Assembly: GCF_001298265.1 (NCBI RefSeq)
Contig: NZ_LGSZ01000040.1
Coordinates: 1 to 64,000 of the forward strand
Direction: 5' to 3'
Origin: Allobosea vaviloviae
GTDB taxonomy: Bacteria; Pseudomonadota; Alphaproteobacteria; Rhizobiales; Beijerinckiaceae
DNA length: 64,000 nt
The notes under the pieces are model-generated. The model was not told the DNA's origin. It did no database searches and saw only the letters and a program-made list of their open reading frames with translations. Numbering within the stretch: position 1 is the first letter of the stretch; each line of letters begins with the position of its first letter. A program made the translations under genes and the position numbers. Shown here in pieces: positions 46,408 through 55,087 of the stretch.

Positions 46408-48705
46408 TCAGCCTTGCGCCGCCGCCGTCCGCTCCTGCGCCTCCACCACCGCGACTGCCGTCATGTTCACGACGCCGCGCGCGGTCACCGAGCCGGTGAG
46501 GATATGCACGGGCTTGGCCGCGCCGATCAGGATCGGGCCGACCGGCAGCGCATCCGCCAGCACCTTGGCGAATTGGTAGGCGATGTTGGCGGCGTCGAGA
46601 TTGGGGAAGATCAGCACGTTGGCGACGCCCTTCAGCGTCGAGGACGGCAGCACGCGCTCGCGGATCATGGCGACGAGCGCCGTGTCGGCCTCCATCTCGC
46701 CGTCGCATTCGAGATTGGGCGCGCGCTCGCGGATGAGCGCCAGCGCCTTGCGCATCTTGAGCGCGGAGGGCGTATCGGCCGCGCCGAAATCCGAATGCGA
46801 GAGCAGCGCGATCTTCGGCTCGATGCCGAAGCGGGCGACATGGCTCGCCGCCAGCACCGTCATGTCGGCGATCTCTTCGGCGGTGGGGTCGTTCTTGACA
46901 TGGGTGTCGGCCAGGAAGAACGCACCCTTGTTGGTGATGATCAGTGTCATCGCCGAGATGTCGCAGACGCCCGGCGCCAGGCCGATGATGTCCTTGATGT
47001 GCCGCAGCCGCGACATGAACCGGCCTTCCAGCCCGGTGATCATCGCGTCGGCCTCGCCGCGCGCCACGGCCAGCGCCGCGATCACGGTGTTGTTGGTGCG
47101 CACCAGCGAGCGCGCGGCTTCCGGCGTGATGCCGCGGCGGCCGGCGATGTCGAGATAGGTCTGGACGTAGTCGCGATAGCGCGGGTCGTCCTCGGGGTTG
47201 ATCACCTCGAAATCGATGCCGGGCCGCAGCGACAGGCCGAAGCGCTGGACGCGGCTTTCGATCACACTGGGGCGGCCGATCAGGATCGGGATCGCCAACC
47301 CTTCCTCCAGCGCCACCTGGGCGGCGCGCAGCACGCGCTCATCCTCGCCCTCGGCATAGATCACACGCTTGGGGTCGGCCTTCGCCTGGGCGAAGAGCGG
47401 CTTCATGATGAAGCCGGAGCGGAAGACGAAGCGCGACAATTCCTCGCGATAGGCGTCGAGATCGGCGAGCGGCTTGCGGGCGACGCCGGTCGCCATCGCA
47501 GCCTCGGCCACCGCCGAGGCGATGCGGATGATCAGGCGCGGATCGAACGGGTTGGGGATCAGCGAGGTCGCCCCGAAGGTCGAGGCCTCGCCGCCATAGG
47601 CGCGCGCCGCGATGTCGGAACTCGCCTCGCGGGCGAGCGAGGCGATGGCGCGGACGGCGGCGAGCTTCATCGCCTCGTTGATCGTCGTCGCCTGCACGTC
47701 GAGCGCGCCGCGGAAGATATAGGGGAAGCAGAGGACGTTGTTGACCTGGTTCGGGTAATCCGAGCGGCCGGTGCAGATCATCGCGTCGGGCCGCACCGCC
47801 AGCGCGTCCTCGGGCGTGATCTCGGGGTTGGGGTTGGCCAGCGCCAGGATCAGCGGCTTCGGACCCATCGCCTTGGCCATCTCGGGCTTGAGCACGCCGG
47901 CCGCCGAGAGGCCGAGGAAGACGTCCGCGCCGGGGATCACCTCGGCAAGCGTGCGGGCGTCGGTCTCCTGCGCATAGACCTCCTTCCAGCGGTCCATCAG
48001 GGTGTTGCGGCCCTTGTGGACGACGCCCTCGAGATCGGTGACCCAGATGTTGGCGACGCTGGCGCCGAGCGACACCAGCAGGTTGAGGCAGGCCAGCGCC
48101 GCGGCACCCGCGCCCGAGACCACGATCTTGACGTCGCCGATCTTCTTGCCGGAGAGGTCGAGCCCGTTCAGGATCGCGGCCGAGACGATGATCGCGGTGC
48201 CGTGCTGGTCGTCATGGAAGACCGGAATGTTCATCCGGGCCTTGAGCTGCTCCTCGATCTCGAAGCACTCGGGACCCTTGATGTCCTCGAGATTGATGCC
48301 GCCGAAGGTCGGCTCCAGCGCCGCGACGACCTCGACGAATTTCTCGATGTTCTTCTGCTCGACCTCGATGTCGAAGCAGTCGATCCCGGCGAATTTCTTG
48401 AACAGGACCGCCTTGCCCTCCATCACCGGCTTGGACGCCAGCGGCCCGATGTCGCCGAGGCCGAGAACGGCGGTACCGTTGGTGATGACGGCGACGAGGT
48501 TCTGCCGCGAGGTCAGCTCGGCGGCCTGGGAGGGATCGTCGACGATCGCCTCGCAGGCGGCGGCGACGCCGGGCGAATAGGCCAGCGCCAGGTCGCGCTG
48601 GTTGCCGAGCGGCTTGGTCGCCTGGATCTCGATCTTACCGGGGCGGGGCAGGCGGTGATAGACGAGCGCGCCCGAGCGGAGGTCAGGGGACAGGTTGCTC
48701 TTCAT
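46408..48705 (-). CDS. maeB: NADP-dependent malic enzyme with phosphotransacetylase-like domain
   Basis: This 765-residue enzyme decarboxylates malate to pyruvate, giving NADPH. Residues 1 to about 430 form the malic enzyme part, with [35 protein letters not shown] and a nucleotide fold [20 protein letters not shown]. Residues about 430-765 resemble phosphate acetyltransferase, which in this hybrid family is regulatory and not catalytic. The length fits the alphaproteobacterial Tme/Dme class. It is a single gene with its promoter in the 265-base gap upstream. Confidence 0.94.
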   Translation of the reverse strand: MKSNLSPDLRSGALVYHRLPRPGKIEIQATKPLGNQRDLALAYSPGVAAACEAIVDDPSQAAELTSRQNLVAVITNGTAVLGLGDIGPLASKPVMEGKAVLFKKFAGIDCFDIEVEQKNIEKFVEVVAALEPTFGGINLEDIKGPECFEIEEQLKARMNIPVFHDDQHGTAIIVSAAILNGLDLSGKKIGDVKIVVSGAGAAALACLNLLVSLGASVANIWVTDLEGVVHKGRNTLMDRWKEVYAQETDARTLAEVIPGADVFLGLSAAGVLKPEMAKAMGPKPLILALANPNPEITPEDALAVRPDAMICTGRSDYPNQVNNVLCFPYIFRGALDVQATTINEAMKLAAVRAIASLAREASSDIAARAYGGEASTFGATSLIPNPFDPRLIIRIASAVAEAAMATGVARKPLADLDAYREELSRFVFRSGFIMKPLFAQAKADPKRVIYAEGEDERVLRAAQVALEEGLAIPILIGRPSVIESRVQRFGLSLRPGIDFEVINPEDDPRYRDYVQTYLDIAGRRGITPEAARSLVRTNNTVIAALAVARGEADAMITGLEGRFMSRLRHIKDIIGLAPGVCDISAMTLIITNKGAFFLADTHVKNDPTAEEIADMTVLAASHVARFGIEPKIALLSHSDFGAADTPSALKMRKALALIRERAPNLECDGEMEADTALVAMIRERVLPSSTLKGVANVLIFPNLDAANIAYQFAKVLADALPVGPILIGAAKPVHILTGSVTARGVVNMTAVAVVEAQERTAAAQG

Positions 48706-48971
48706 CGCAGCGGCTCCAGCGGCGTCGGCTCAGTGTCAGGAGCCGTCGAGGTCGCGCGAATGGGGGCACGCCGTCAAGCACGGAACGCGCAATAGTCGCA
48801 GCGATGGATTCGGTGCGTGCGACCGGCGCATGGTCAGGCTGTCAGCGGACCGGTTGAATCAGTGTGTGAAGGAACGCAAGCAATCTGTCAGCGAACGCTT
48901 GCAAGCGATTCTGGTGACGACAAAATCCTCTGCGCTGCGTCCCGCCGGTGCTTGGCTCCCGAGGCCGCTGC
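48706..48971. other. Intergenic region upstream of maeB
   Basis: No gene is evident in these 266 bases, which must hold the maeB promoter. There is a repeat of GAACGC at about 48868 and 48892 followed by inverted CAAGCAA and TTGCAAG, which could bind a regulator, but no known site is recognised. Confidence 0.4.
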
Positions 48972-49208
48972 TCAAAACGCCTTGAAGGTGATGATCGTAT
49001 GCGTGTCGGCGATCTCGGGAATCGACTGCACCTTCTGCGCGACGAAATGGCCGATATCGACATCCGCCGCGACATGGAATTTCGCCAGGATGTCGTAATT
49101 GCCCGCGGTCGAATAAATCTCCGAGGCGATCTCGCGATCGGCGAGTTCGCTGGCGACCTCATAGGTCTTGCCGAGCTTGCATTTGATCTCGACGAAGAAG
49201 GTCTGCAT
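48972..49208 (-). CDS. Stand-alone Lrp/AsnC ligand-binding (RAM) domain protein
   Basis: This 78-residue protein is just the effector-binding half of Lrp/AsnC regulators, with FFVEIKCKLGKTYEVASELA, the GNYDILAKFHV strand, and TDTHTIITF-like ending (ADTHTIITFKAF). It has no helix-turn-helix. Stand-alone RAM proteins bind amino acids and may modulate full-length Lrp proteins. Its neighbours do not indicate a pathway; the nearest full Lrp gene is at 57711. Confidence 0.87.
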   Translation of the reverse strand: MQTFFVEIKCKLGKTYEVASELADREIASEIYSTAGNYDILAKFHVAADVDIGHFVAQKVQSIPEIADTHTIITFKAF

Positions 49209-49278
49209 GGCGGGCTCCGGAGTTTGGCCGAGGGCTCTCGATAGAACCTCCGGCCCTGTCAGATCAAGCGCAGTCCCA

Positions 49279-50103
49279 TCAGACGCCAGCGAGTTCGGCG
49301 ATCCGGCGGGTCATGGCGCTCTCCGGATCGGCGAGGCCGGCGATCACCGTGAAATGGTTCGCCTCCGCGATCTCCTCATAGTGCGTCCGCACGCCTCCCA
49401 ATCCCCAGACATCGACGATGCGCCGGCTCTGCTTGAAATACTCCTCGCTCTCGGCGCCACCGACGACGGCGTCCATGACGAGGCCTGACGGGGCGGGCCA
49501 GAACAGCGGGCTCTCCCGCTCGGCCGCCTCGAAGCTCAGGCCCAGCGCCGTGTTGATGCTGGTCTCCGTCAGTGGCTTCAAATTGTAGAGGCCGGAGATG
49601 CCATAGGCGGCCGGCACGAGCTGCTCCGGCAGATCGGGATCTGTATTGGCCCAGTTGGTTGCGAGCAGGCAGGCCGCGAGATGCCCGCCGGCCGAATGGC
49701 CGGTCGCCACCACCGGCAGAGAGAAGCGCCGCCACAGCGCGGCCGCCGCCTGCTGCAGTTCCCAGACGATGTGGCCGAGCTCGACCTGCGGACAGAGATC
49801 GTAGCCCACGACCGCGACCGGCACGCCACGCCGGTTCAGCCCCCGCGCCATATGCGAGAAGAAGCTGCGGTCGAGCGCCTGCCAGTAGCCGCCATGAATG
49901 AACATCGCGATCGCGTTTCCGGCCACCGTCTCCGGCTTGAACAGGTCGTAGCGCTGGCGCTCGCTCTCGCCATAGGGGACGCCGAGCTCGCAGACGGCCT
50001 CGGTTCGGTAGGCCGCGGCATCGCTGGCCCAGCCCGCGATGATCCCGGGATGCTCGGGCACGCGGGCGCGGTTGTTGTATTCGGTCTCGTAGTCGGGCGA
50101 CAT
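49279..50103 (-). CDS. Alpha/beta hydrolase (esterase, kynurenine formamidase-like)
   Basis: This 274-residue soluble hydrolase has the oxyanion motif FIHGGYWQALDRSFF (residues about 69-83), the nucleophile elbow ATGHSAGGHLAAC, and a catalytic His in EANHFTVIAGL (about 249-259). The HGGYW spelling is shared with arylformamidase (KynB/AFMID) and related esterases. No tryptophan catabolism genes adjoin, so the substrate is open. Confidence 0.87.
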   Translation of the reverse strand: MSPDYETEYNNRARVPEHPGIIAGWASDAAAYRTEAVCELGVPYGESERQRYDLFKPETVAGNAIAMFIHGGYWQALDRSFFSHMARGLNRRGVPVAVVGYDLCPQVELGHIVWELQQAAAALWRRFSLPVVATGHSAGGHLAACLLATNWANTDPDLPEQLVPAAYGISGLYNLKPLTETSINTALGLSFEAAERESPLFWPAPSGLVMDAVVGGAESEEYFKQSRRIVDVWGLGGVRTHYEEIAEANHFTVIAGLADPESAMTRRIAELAGV

Positions 50104-50282
50104 TCCTGGCTCCGGCTTGCTCCGCGCACAAACGCGGCTTGTTGCGGGCGTTGATGGCTGAATGGCAGTTGCTCACAGTCTGCGCCATGGCTTTTGACAG
50201 GTCGAGCGACGGGCGGCACAAGGCTGCGCGTTTGGCGCATGACGCATCCGACTTGCATGCCGCATCCGACCCGGAGACGACG

Positions 50283-51281
50283 ATGGACAACCCGATCCTT
50301 GCCGAGGTGACACGCGGACACACCGTCGAATCGCGCCATCGCGGCTCTGCGCTGGTGATCGATGCCGACGGCGCCGTGGTGTTCAGTGCCGGCGATGTCG
50401 ACCGCCCGGTCTTTCCGCGCTCGGCGGTGAAGGCGCTGCAGGCGCTGCCGCTCTTCGAGAGCGGGGCAGCCGACCGCTATGGATTGACCGAACCGGAGAT
50501 CGCGCTGGCCGTCTCCTCGCATTCCGGCGAGCCACTCCATGCGCAGACCTCGCTCGCCATGCTGGCAAAGGCGGGGCGCGATGCCGGTTGCCTGGAATGC
50601 GGCGCGCATTGGCCGATGAACGACGTTGCAGCGCGGGCCATCGCCAGGTCCGGTGGCGAGCCGAGCGCGCTCAACAACAACTGCTCCGGCAAGCATGCCG
50701 GCTTCGTCTGCCTCGCTTGCGGGCTCGACGAGGATCCGGCCGGCTACGTCAAGGCCGGCCACGCCGTGCAGCAGGCCGTGCGCGGTGCGCTGGAGGAGGT
50801 CACCGGCGCTGCGCATTCGACCGATCGCATGGGCACCGATGGCTGCTCGATTCCGACCTATGCCGTGCCGCTCAAGGCGTTGGCGCTCGGGTTCGCCCGC
50901 TTCGGCACCGGCCACGGTTTCGCGCCTCAGCGTGCGAAGGCCGCCGCCCGCATCCGCAAGGCCGCCGCGGCTCACCCGTTCATGGTCGCCGGCACAGGCC
51001 GCTTCGACACCCGCGCCATGGAGCTGCTGCGCGAGCGCATCTTCATCAAGACCGGCGCCGAGGGCGTCTATTGCGGCGCGCTGCCGGAGCTGGGCTATGG
51101 CATCGCCCTGAAATGCGACGACGGCGCGGGACGCGCGGCGGAGGTCGTCATGGCCGATCTGATCGCGCGTTTCCTGCCGATGGACGAGGCGCAGCAGTTG
51201 GCCTTCGCCCCGCTGCGCGAGAGCGTGATGAAGAACTGGAACGGCATCGAGGTCGGGCGCGTGAGGGCCGCGCGGGTTTGA
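50283..51281 (+). CDS. ansA: Class-3 L-asparaginase (Rhizobium etli AnsA / ReAV-type)
   Basis: This 332-residue enzyme matches the third asparaginase class, which is unrelated to bacterial types I and II. It shows VFPRSAVKALQALP (catalytic Ser and Lys pair), VSSHSGEPLHAQT, CLECGAHWPMN, and NNNCSGKHAGFVCLACG with the metal-binding Cys and Lys. It hydrolyses asparagine to aspartate and ammonia. The ATG at 50283 follows GGAGACG; an in-frame ATG farther upstream (50139) would add a non-conserved 48 residues. Confidence 0.88.
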   Translation: MDNPILAEVTRGHTVESRHRGSALVIDADGAVVFSAGDVDRPVFPRSAVKALQALPLFESGAADRYGLTEPEIALAVSSHSGEPLHAQTSLAMLAKAGRDAGCLECGAHWPMNDVAARAIARSGGEPSALNNNCSGKHAGFVCLACGLDEDPAGYVKAGHAVQQAVRGALEEVTGAAHSTDRMGTDGCSIPTYAVPLKALALGFARFGTGHGFAPQRAKAAARIRKAAAAHPFMVAGTGRFDTRAMELLRERIFIKTGAEGVYCGALPELGYGIALKCDDGAGRAAEVVMADLIARFLPMDEAQQLAFAPLRESVMKNWNGIEVGRVRAARV

Positions 51282-51325
51282 CCGGCGAAAGGTCACGCAT
51301 TACCTTTCGTTGAAAGGAGACCGCC

Positions 51326-51553
51326 ATGCCGCGTCCCGCCTTGAAGGATGGCCTGAGCAAGCAGGCCCGCTACCGCGCCGCCAAGAAGGCGGCGGGGCTG
51401 AAGGAAATTCGGCTTTGGGTTCCAGATCCGAAAAATCCGGAGTTCCTGGCACGATTGAAGCGCGACATGGATGCCATCCGCAGAAGTCCGGGCGAAGCGG
51501 ATGACATCGCCTTCATCGAGGCGATCACTGATTGGCCGCCATACGAGGAATGA
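51326..51553 (+). CDS. MazE-like antitoxin (DUF3018)
   Basis: This 75-residue protein has the DUF3018 pattern: KQARYRAAKKAAGLKEIRLW near the start, VPDPKNPEFLARLKRDM, and a C-terminal IEAITDWPPYEE acidic tail. It pairs with the following MazF-like gene, whose ATG overlaps its stop by four bases (ATGA). The antitoxin comes first, as usual. Confidence 0.87.
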   Translation: MPRPALKDGLSKQARYRAAKKAAGLKEIRLWVPDPKNPEFLARLKRDMDAIRRSPGEADDIAFIEAITDWPPYEE

Positions 51554-51876
51554 AGCGAGGTGACGTCATTGTCGTCGCCGTTCAGGGCGATCATGGCAAG
51601 CCGCGTCCTGCGTTGGTTGTCCAGAACGACCTGATCACCGAGATCGACACCGTCTTGGTGTGCCTGCTTACGACGAGCACGGAGGTTGAATCAGCCTTCC
51701 GCTTTTCCGTTGCGGCTTCGCCAGCCAACGGCTTGCGTGCCGAAAGCTATGTGACGCTGGACAAGACGACGATGGTGCTGCGCAAGAAATGCGGCGCAGT
51801 CATTGGACGGTTATCAGGCGAGCAGATGACGGCCATCAACGAGCGTCTGGCCTTCGTGCTCGGTCTCTCCGGCTGA
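51550..51876 (+). CDS. MazF-like toxin (PemK/MazF endoribonuclease family)
   Basis: This 108-residue protein has the MazF beta-barrel motifs KRGDVIVVAVQGDHGKPRPA followed by LVVQND, then LVCLLTTSTEVESAFRF and MVLRKKCGAVIGRLSGEQM. It is a predicted mRNA endonuclease held inactive by the upstream antitoxin. The ATG at 51550 overlaps the antitoxin stop; an ATG at 51532 lies inside the antitoxin gene. Confidence 0.9.
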   Translation: MKRGDVIVVAVQGDHGKPRPALVVQNDLITEIDTVLVCLLTTSTEVESAFRFSVAASPANGLRAESYVTLDKTTMVLRKKCGAVIGRLSGEQMTAINERLAFVLGLSG

Positions 51877-51879
51877 ACC

Positions 51880-53271
51880 TCACCCGACGGCGTTGTTTTC
51901 GACCCTGACACCGGCCGCCCGCGCATCCGGAGCCCTCGTCAGGTCGCCCGTCACGGGCTTGCCGTACTCCGTGCCGACCACTGCGCCCTTTGTCGCTTCC
52001 GCGATGACATTGCCTGCGATCAGGGCGTTGCGCTGTTTGGGGACCAGCGAGACCGAGATGCCGATGCCGGTCCGGCGGACCATGTTGCCGGTCGCGACGA
52101 GGTTGCGCATGCCCCAGGACCAGCCCAGCGAGATGCCGATGTCGCTCGCGCCCTCGATGACGTTGCCGGTGACGGCGGCTTCCGCCTCGACATGCACGCC
52201 CATGCCGCCGACCGGGTCCTTGAAGCCGGGATAGGAGCCCTTGCGGGCATTGCGGATGATGTTGTTGGCGAAGACGCTGAGCCTTCCGCCATGATCGAGA
52301 TTGGTCATGCTGGCGCCGAGAGCGCAGTCCTCGATGAGGTTGCTGGTGATGATCGCGCCCTCGAAGGCGAATTCGGAGTAGATCCCGCATTCGCCGCAGC
52401 GCTTGCCCTGATTGCCGAGGATCTGCACGCTGGAGCCGGAATTGTTGCGGATGAAGGTGAGGGCGCAATCGCGCAAGGAATTTCCCTCGATGATCACGCC
52501 GCCGGCCTTGTAAAGGCTGATGCCGTTGCCGTTGGGGCCGTCGCCGCCGGCATCGGCCCGGATCCGATCGAGGCGGTTGCCCCTGACGATCGAGCGGTCG
52601 TCGCCCGGCTGGCTGCGCCAGAGCTGGATGCCGTTATTGCCGCAATCCTCGACGCGGTTTCGCTCGATGCTGAGCCCGCGCGAATCGAGCGAGAACAGCG
52701 CGGATTCCCGCATGCCCTGGAACTGACTGGCCTCGACGCTGCCGCCGGTTCGGTTGAGCACGAGCCCGACCGAGCCTGCGCTGACGAAGGCGCAATCGCG
52801 GATGCCGAGATCGGCCACATCGTCGGTTGTCAGCAGCCCCTCGCGCGCCGCGACGCGGATGTCGAGCCCGTCCAGCGTCAGTCCCGACAAGGCGGCGCGC
52901 GCCAGTCCCCGCCCGAGTAGCAGCGGACCGGCCTGCGCCGCGAGCAACCGCGTCGCGCTGGGCACGCCGAGCAGACGCGCGCCGTCAGGCAGCACGACGC
53001 GCGAGATGCGATAGCGGCCCGGCGCGATGACCAGCGGTGCATCGCGTTTGGCGGCCTCGATCAGCGCGTTCTGCAGCAGCCGCGACTGATCGTCGGGAGA
53101 ACCCGGCCGCAGTCCAAATTGCGCCGCATCGAGCCCGAACTGGCCCAACGGACCCGCGGTTGCCCGCCCAAGCGACTGGCCGAAGACGGGAGCAGCCAGA
53201 AGCGAAGCTGTGCCGAAAGCGGCCGTCGCCAAAAGCGCACGCCGCGAAAGGGTCGCCGGGTTCGTCATCAT
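51880..53271 (-). CDS. TIGR03808-type Tat-exported right-handed beta-helix protein
   Basis: This protein of about 463 residues has a twin-arginine signal (SRRALLATAAFGTASLL) and a mature part of parallel beta-helix repeats, with repeated N-x-I-x-x-G/N-x-I units such as GNSLRDCALTFIRNN, SNLIEDCALGASMTN and GNMVRRTGIGISVSL. It matches the TIGR03808 family of alphaproteobacterial periplasmic repeat proteins of unknown function. The fold suggests polysaccharide binding or cleavage, but no catalytic residues are evident. The start is most likely an ATG at 53271 or 53268. Confidence 0.82.
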   Translation of the reverse strand: MMTNPATLSRRALLATAAFGTASLLAAPVFGQSLGRATAGPLGQFGLDAAQFGLRPGSPDDQSRLLQNALIEAAKRDAPLVIAPGRYRISRVVLPDGARLLGVPSATRLLAAQAGPLLLGRGLARAALSGLTLDGLDIRVAAREGLLTTDDVADLGIRDCAFVSAGSVGLVLNRTGGSVEASQFQGMRESALFSLDSRGLSIERNRVEDCGNNGIQLWRSQPGDDRSIVRGNRLDRIRADAGGDGPNGNGISLYKAGGVIIEGNSLRDCALTFIRNNSGSSVQILGNQGKRCGECGIYSEFAFEGAIITSNLIEDCALGASMTNLDHGGRLSVFANNIIRNARKGSYPGFKDPVGGMGVHVEAEAAVTGNVIEGASDIGISLGWSWGMRNLVATGNMVRRTGIGISVSLVPKQRNALIAGNVIAEATKGAVVGTEYGKPVTGDLTRAPDARAAGVRVENNAVG

Positions 53272-53324
53272 TGCCGCAGCGTTCAAGCCCCGTGCCGCGC
53301 GCGGGTGTGCCGTTCCGGGACGGC

Positions 53325-53963
53325 TCAGCGTCCCCGCCGCGCCAGCGCGGCGCCGATGTCGGCGAGACGGGCGGTCAACGTCGCCGCGCCGGGCCGAAAC
53401 GCAGCCACCCGCGATGCCGGACGTTGCCCCGCACCGGGCCGTAGCCAGGGCACATGCACGAACAGCACGGGCGTTCCCGCCTGGCGCGTGTCCGCGAGAG
53501 CCGCCGCATAGCAGGCGTCGCAGAGATAGCGGCCGGCCGAGGGCGACAGTTGGCTGGCAATGCCACCGCGTCTCAGCGCCGCGAGCGCGCCCTGCGGATT
53601 GCCGCTGGTGCGAGCGGGAAGGCTGCTGCGGTGCGCCGCCCCTGGCCTCGGCGTGCCGCCGGCCGCATCGGGATGAAGCGGGCTCGCATGGCCGCGCGCG
53701 AAAAGCTCGACGCGGACGCAGCGGGCGCGGGCGGCCAGCCCGAGCATTAGCACCGCCTTGGGTTGCGTCGCTGCCAGATGCGCCCTCAGCGTCGGCAGGC
53801 CTGCGCCATAGCTCGTCTCGACGACGAGCGCCTTCGCATCGAGGCCGGAGCGCTTCAGCCGTGCCGCGACGGCCCGCGCCAGCACCGCCGTCGGGTTGAC
53901 GCGGACGCGCGGGAAGGGGCCGAAGCCCGTGACCAGGATATCCATGGGGCGCGGGTCATTCAC
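53325..53963 (-). CDS. pcp: Pyroglutamyl-peptidase I (C15 family)
   Basis: This 212-residue protein has the pcp start ILVTGFGPFPRVRVNPTAVL and retains the triad: Glu in CVRVELFARG, Cys in GRYLCDACYAA, and His in LFVHVPWLRPG. It would remove N-terminal pyroglutamate from peptides. The segment between Glu and Cys is Pro- and Ala-rich and unlike standard pcp, so it is divergent and its activity is uncertain. It is 18 bases from the MeaB gene. Alternative start: ATG at 53945. Confidence 0.78.
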   Translation of the reverse strand: MNDPRPMDILVTGFGPFPRVRVNPTAVLARAVAARLKRSGLDAKALVVETSYGAGLPTLRAHLAATQPKAVLMLGLAARARCVRVELFARGHASPLHPDAAGGTPRPGAAHRSSLPARTSGNPQGALAALRRGGIASQLSPSAGRYLCDACYAAALADTRQAGTPVLFVHVPWLRPGAGQRPASRVAAFRPGAATLTARLADIGAALARRGR

Positions 53964-53981
53964 GTCACAGCGTCCCTCACA

Positions 53982-54968
53982 TCACAATCCCAACGCCTGG
54001 GCGATGTCCTCGGCAGCCACCGTCGGTGCGAGCGTGCCGGCCGCCACCGCCGCTTCCAGAGCGGGTGTTCGCGCCTTGAGGTCCGGGTCCTGGCGCAGCT
54101 TCGCCTGAAGCCTGTCCTCGACCATGGCCCACATCCATTTGACATCCTGGCGGTGGCGCCTCTCCGCGACCAGCCCCTTGGCCTCATGGCGAGCCCGGTG
54201 ATCCTCGATCTTGGTCCAGAGCGCATCGAGGCCTTCGCCGGTCAGGCCGGAGATCGTCACAACCGGCGCCGACCAGAGTGCCGAGGACGGTGCGAGGATA
54301 TGCAGCGCGGCCTGATATTGCGCCGCGGCGGCGCGGGCGGGCGTCGCGCCGGCGCCGTCGGCTTTGTTGACGGCGATCATGTCGGCAAGCTCGATGATGC
54401 CCTTCTTGATGCCCTGCAGTTCGTCGCCGGCATTGGGCAGCATCAGCACGAGGAAGAAATCGGTCAGGTCGGCGACCGCCGTCTCCGATTGGCCGACGCC
54501 GACCGTCTCGACGAGAACAACGTCGAAGCCCGCCGCCTCGCAGAGCAGCATGGTCTCGCGTGTCCGCGCCGCGACGCCGCCGAGCGTGCCGGAGGACGGG
54601 GAGGGCCGGATATAGGCATTCGGATCGACGGCGAGCCGGGCCATGCGGGTCTTGTCGCCGAGGATCGAGCCGCCGGTCCGGCTGGACGAGGGATCGACCG
54701 CGAGCACCGCGACCTTGTGCCCCTTGGCGGTGAGATAGCTGCCCAAGGCGTCGATCGCCGTCGACTTGCCGACGCCGGGAACGCCGGTGATGCCGACGCG
54801 GATCGCTCCGCCGGTCCTCGGCAGCAGATGCTGGATCAAGGCCCGCGCCTGCTCGCGATGGTCTGCACGGCGCGATTCCGCCAAGGTGATGGCGCGCGCC
54901 AGCGCAGCCCGCTCGCCGGCGAGAATGGCTTGGGCAAGCGCAGCGACGGGGGATGGGAGATCGACCAT
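53982..54968 (-). CDS. meaB: MeaB/ArgK-type GTPase (methylmalonyl-CoA mutase chaperone)
   Basis: This 328-residue G3E-type GTPase has Walker A GITGVPGVGKSTAIDALG (about residues 58-75), switch stretch VDPSSSRTGGSILGDKTRM, Walker B VLVETVGVGQSE, and the base-specificity motif NKADGAG. MeaB protects and loads the B12 cofactor of methylmalonyl-CoA mutase. No mutase gene is in the window, so it must be elsewhere. The ATG at 54968 was chosen over 55031 because the protein family starts near there. Confidence 0.92.
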   Translation of the reverse strand: MVDLPSPVAALAQAILAGERAALARAITLAESRRADHREQARALIQHLLPRTGGAIRVGITGVPGVGKSTAIDALGSYLTAKGHKVAVLAVDPSSSRTGGSILGDKTRMARLAVDPNAYIRPSPSSGTLGGVAARTRETMLLCEAAGFDVVLVETVGVGQSETAVADLTDFFLVLMLPNAGDELQGIKKGIIELADMIAVNKADGAGATPARAAAAQYQAALHILAPSSALWSAPVVTISGLTGEGLDALWTKIEDHRARHEAKGLVAERRHRQDVKWMWAMVEDRLQAKLRQDPDLKARTPALEAAVAAGTLAPTVAAEDIAQALGL

Positions 54969-55087
54969 GGCCCCACCTAGCAAGACCGGGCGGCGTGCGA
55001 CAAGCTTAGGCCGAGCCTTCGATTGCTTCATCGCTGTGTCATGCGCGCATCTTGATCATGCGGCGGTTCGGTGAGAGCAGTCTTGGG

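Noticed and set aside
44635-48795. 1,386-codon open frame antisense to the peptide binding protein and malic enzyme
   Set aside because: It spans two well-supported genes and their intergenic gap on the opposite strand, and its product is Arg/Asp/His-rich as expected of GC-rich shadow frames.
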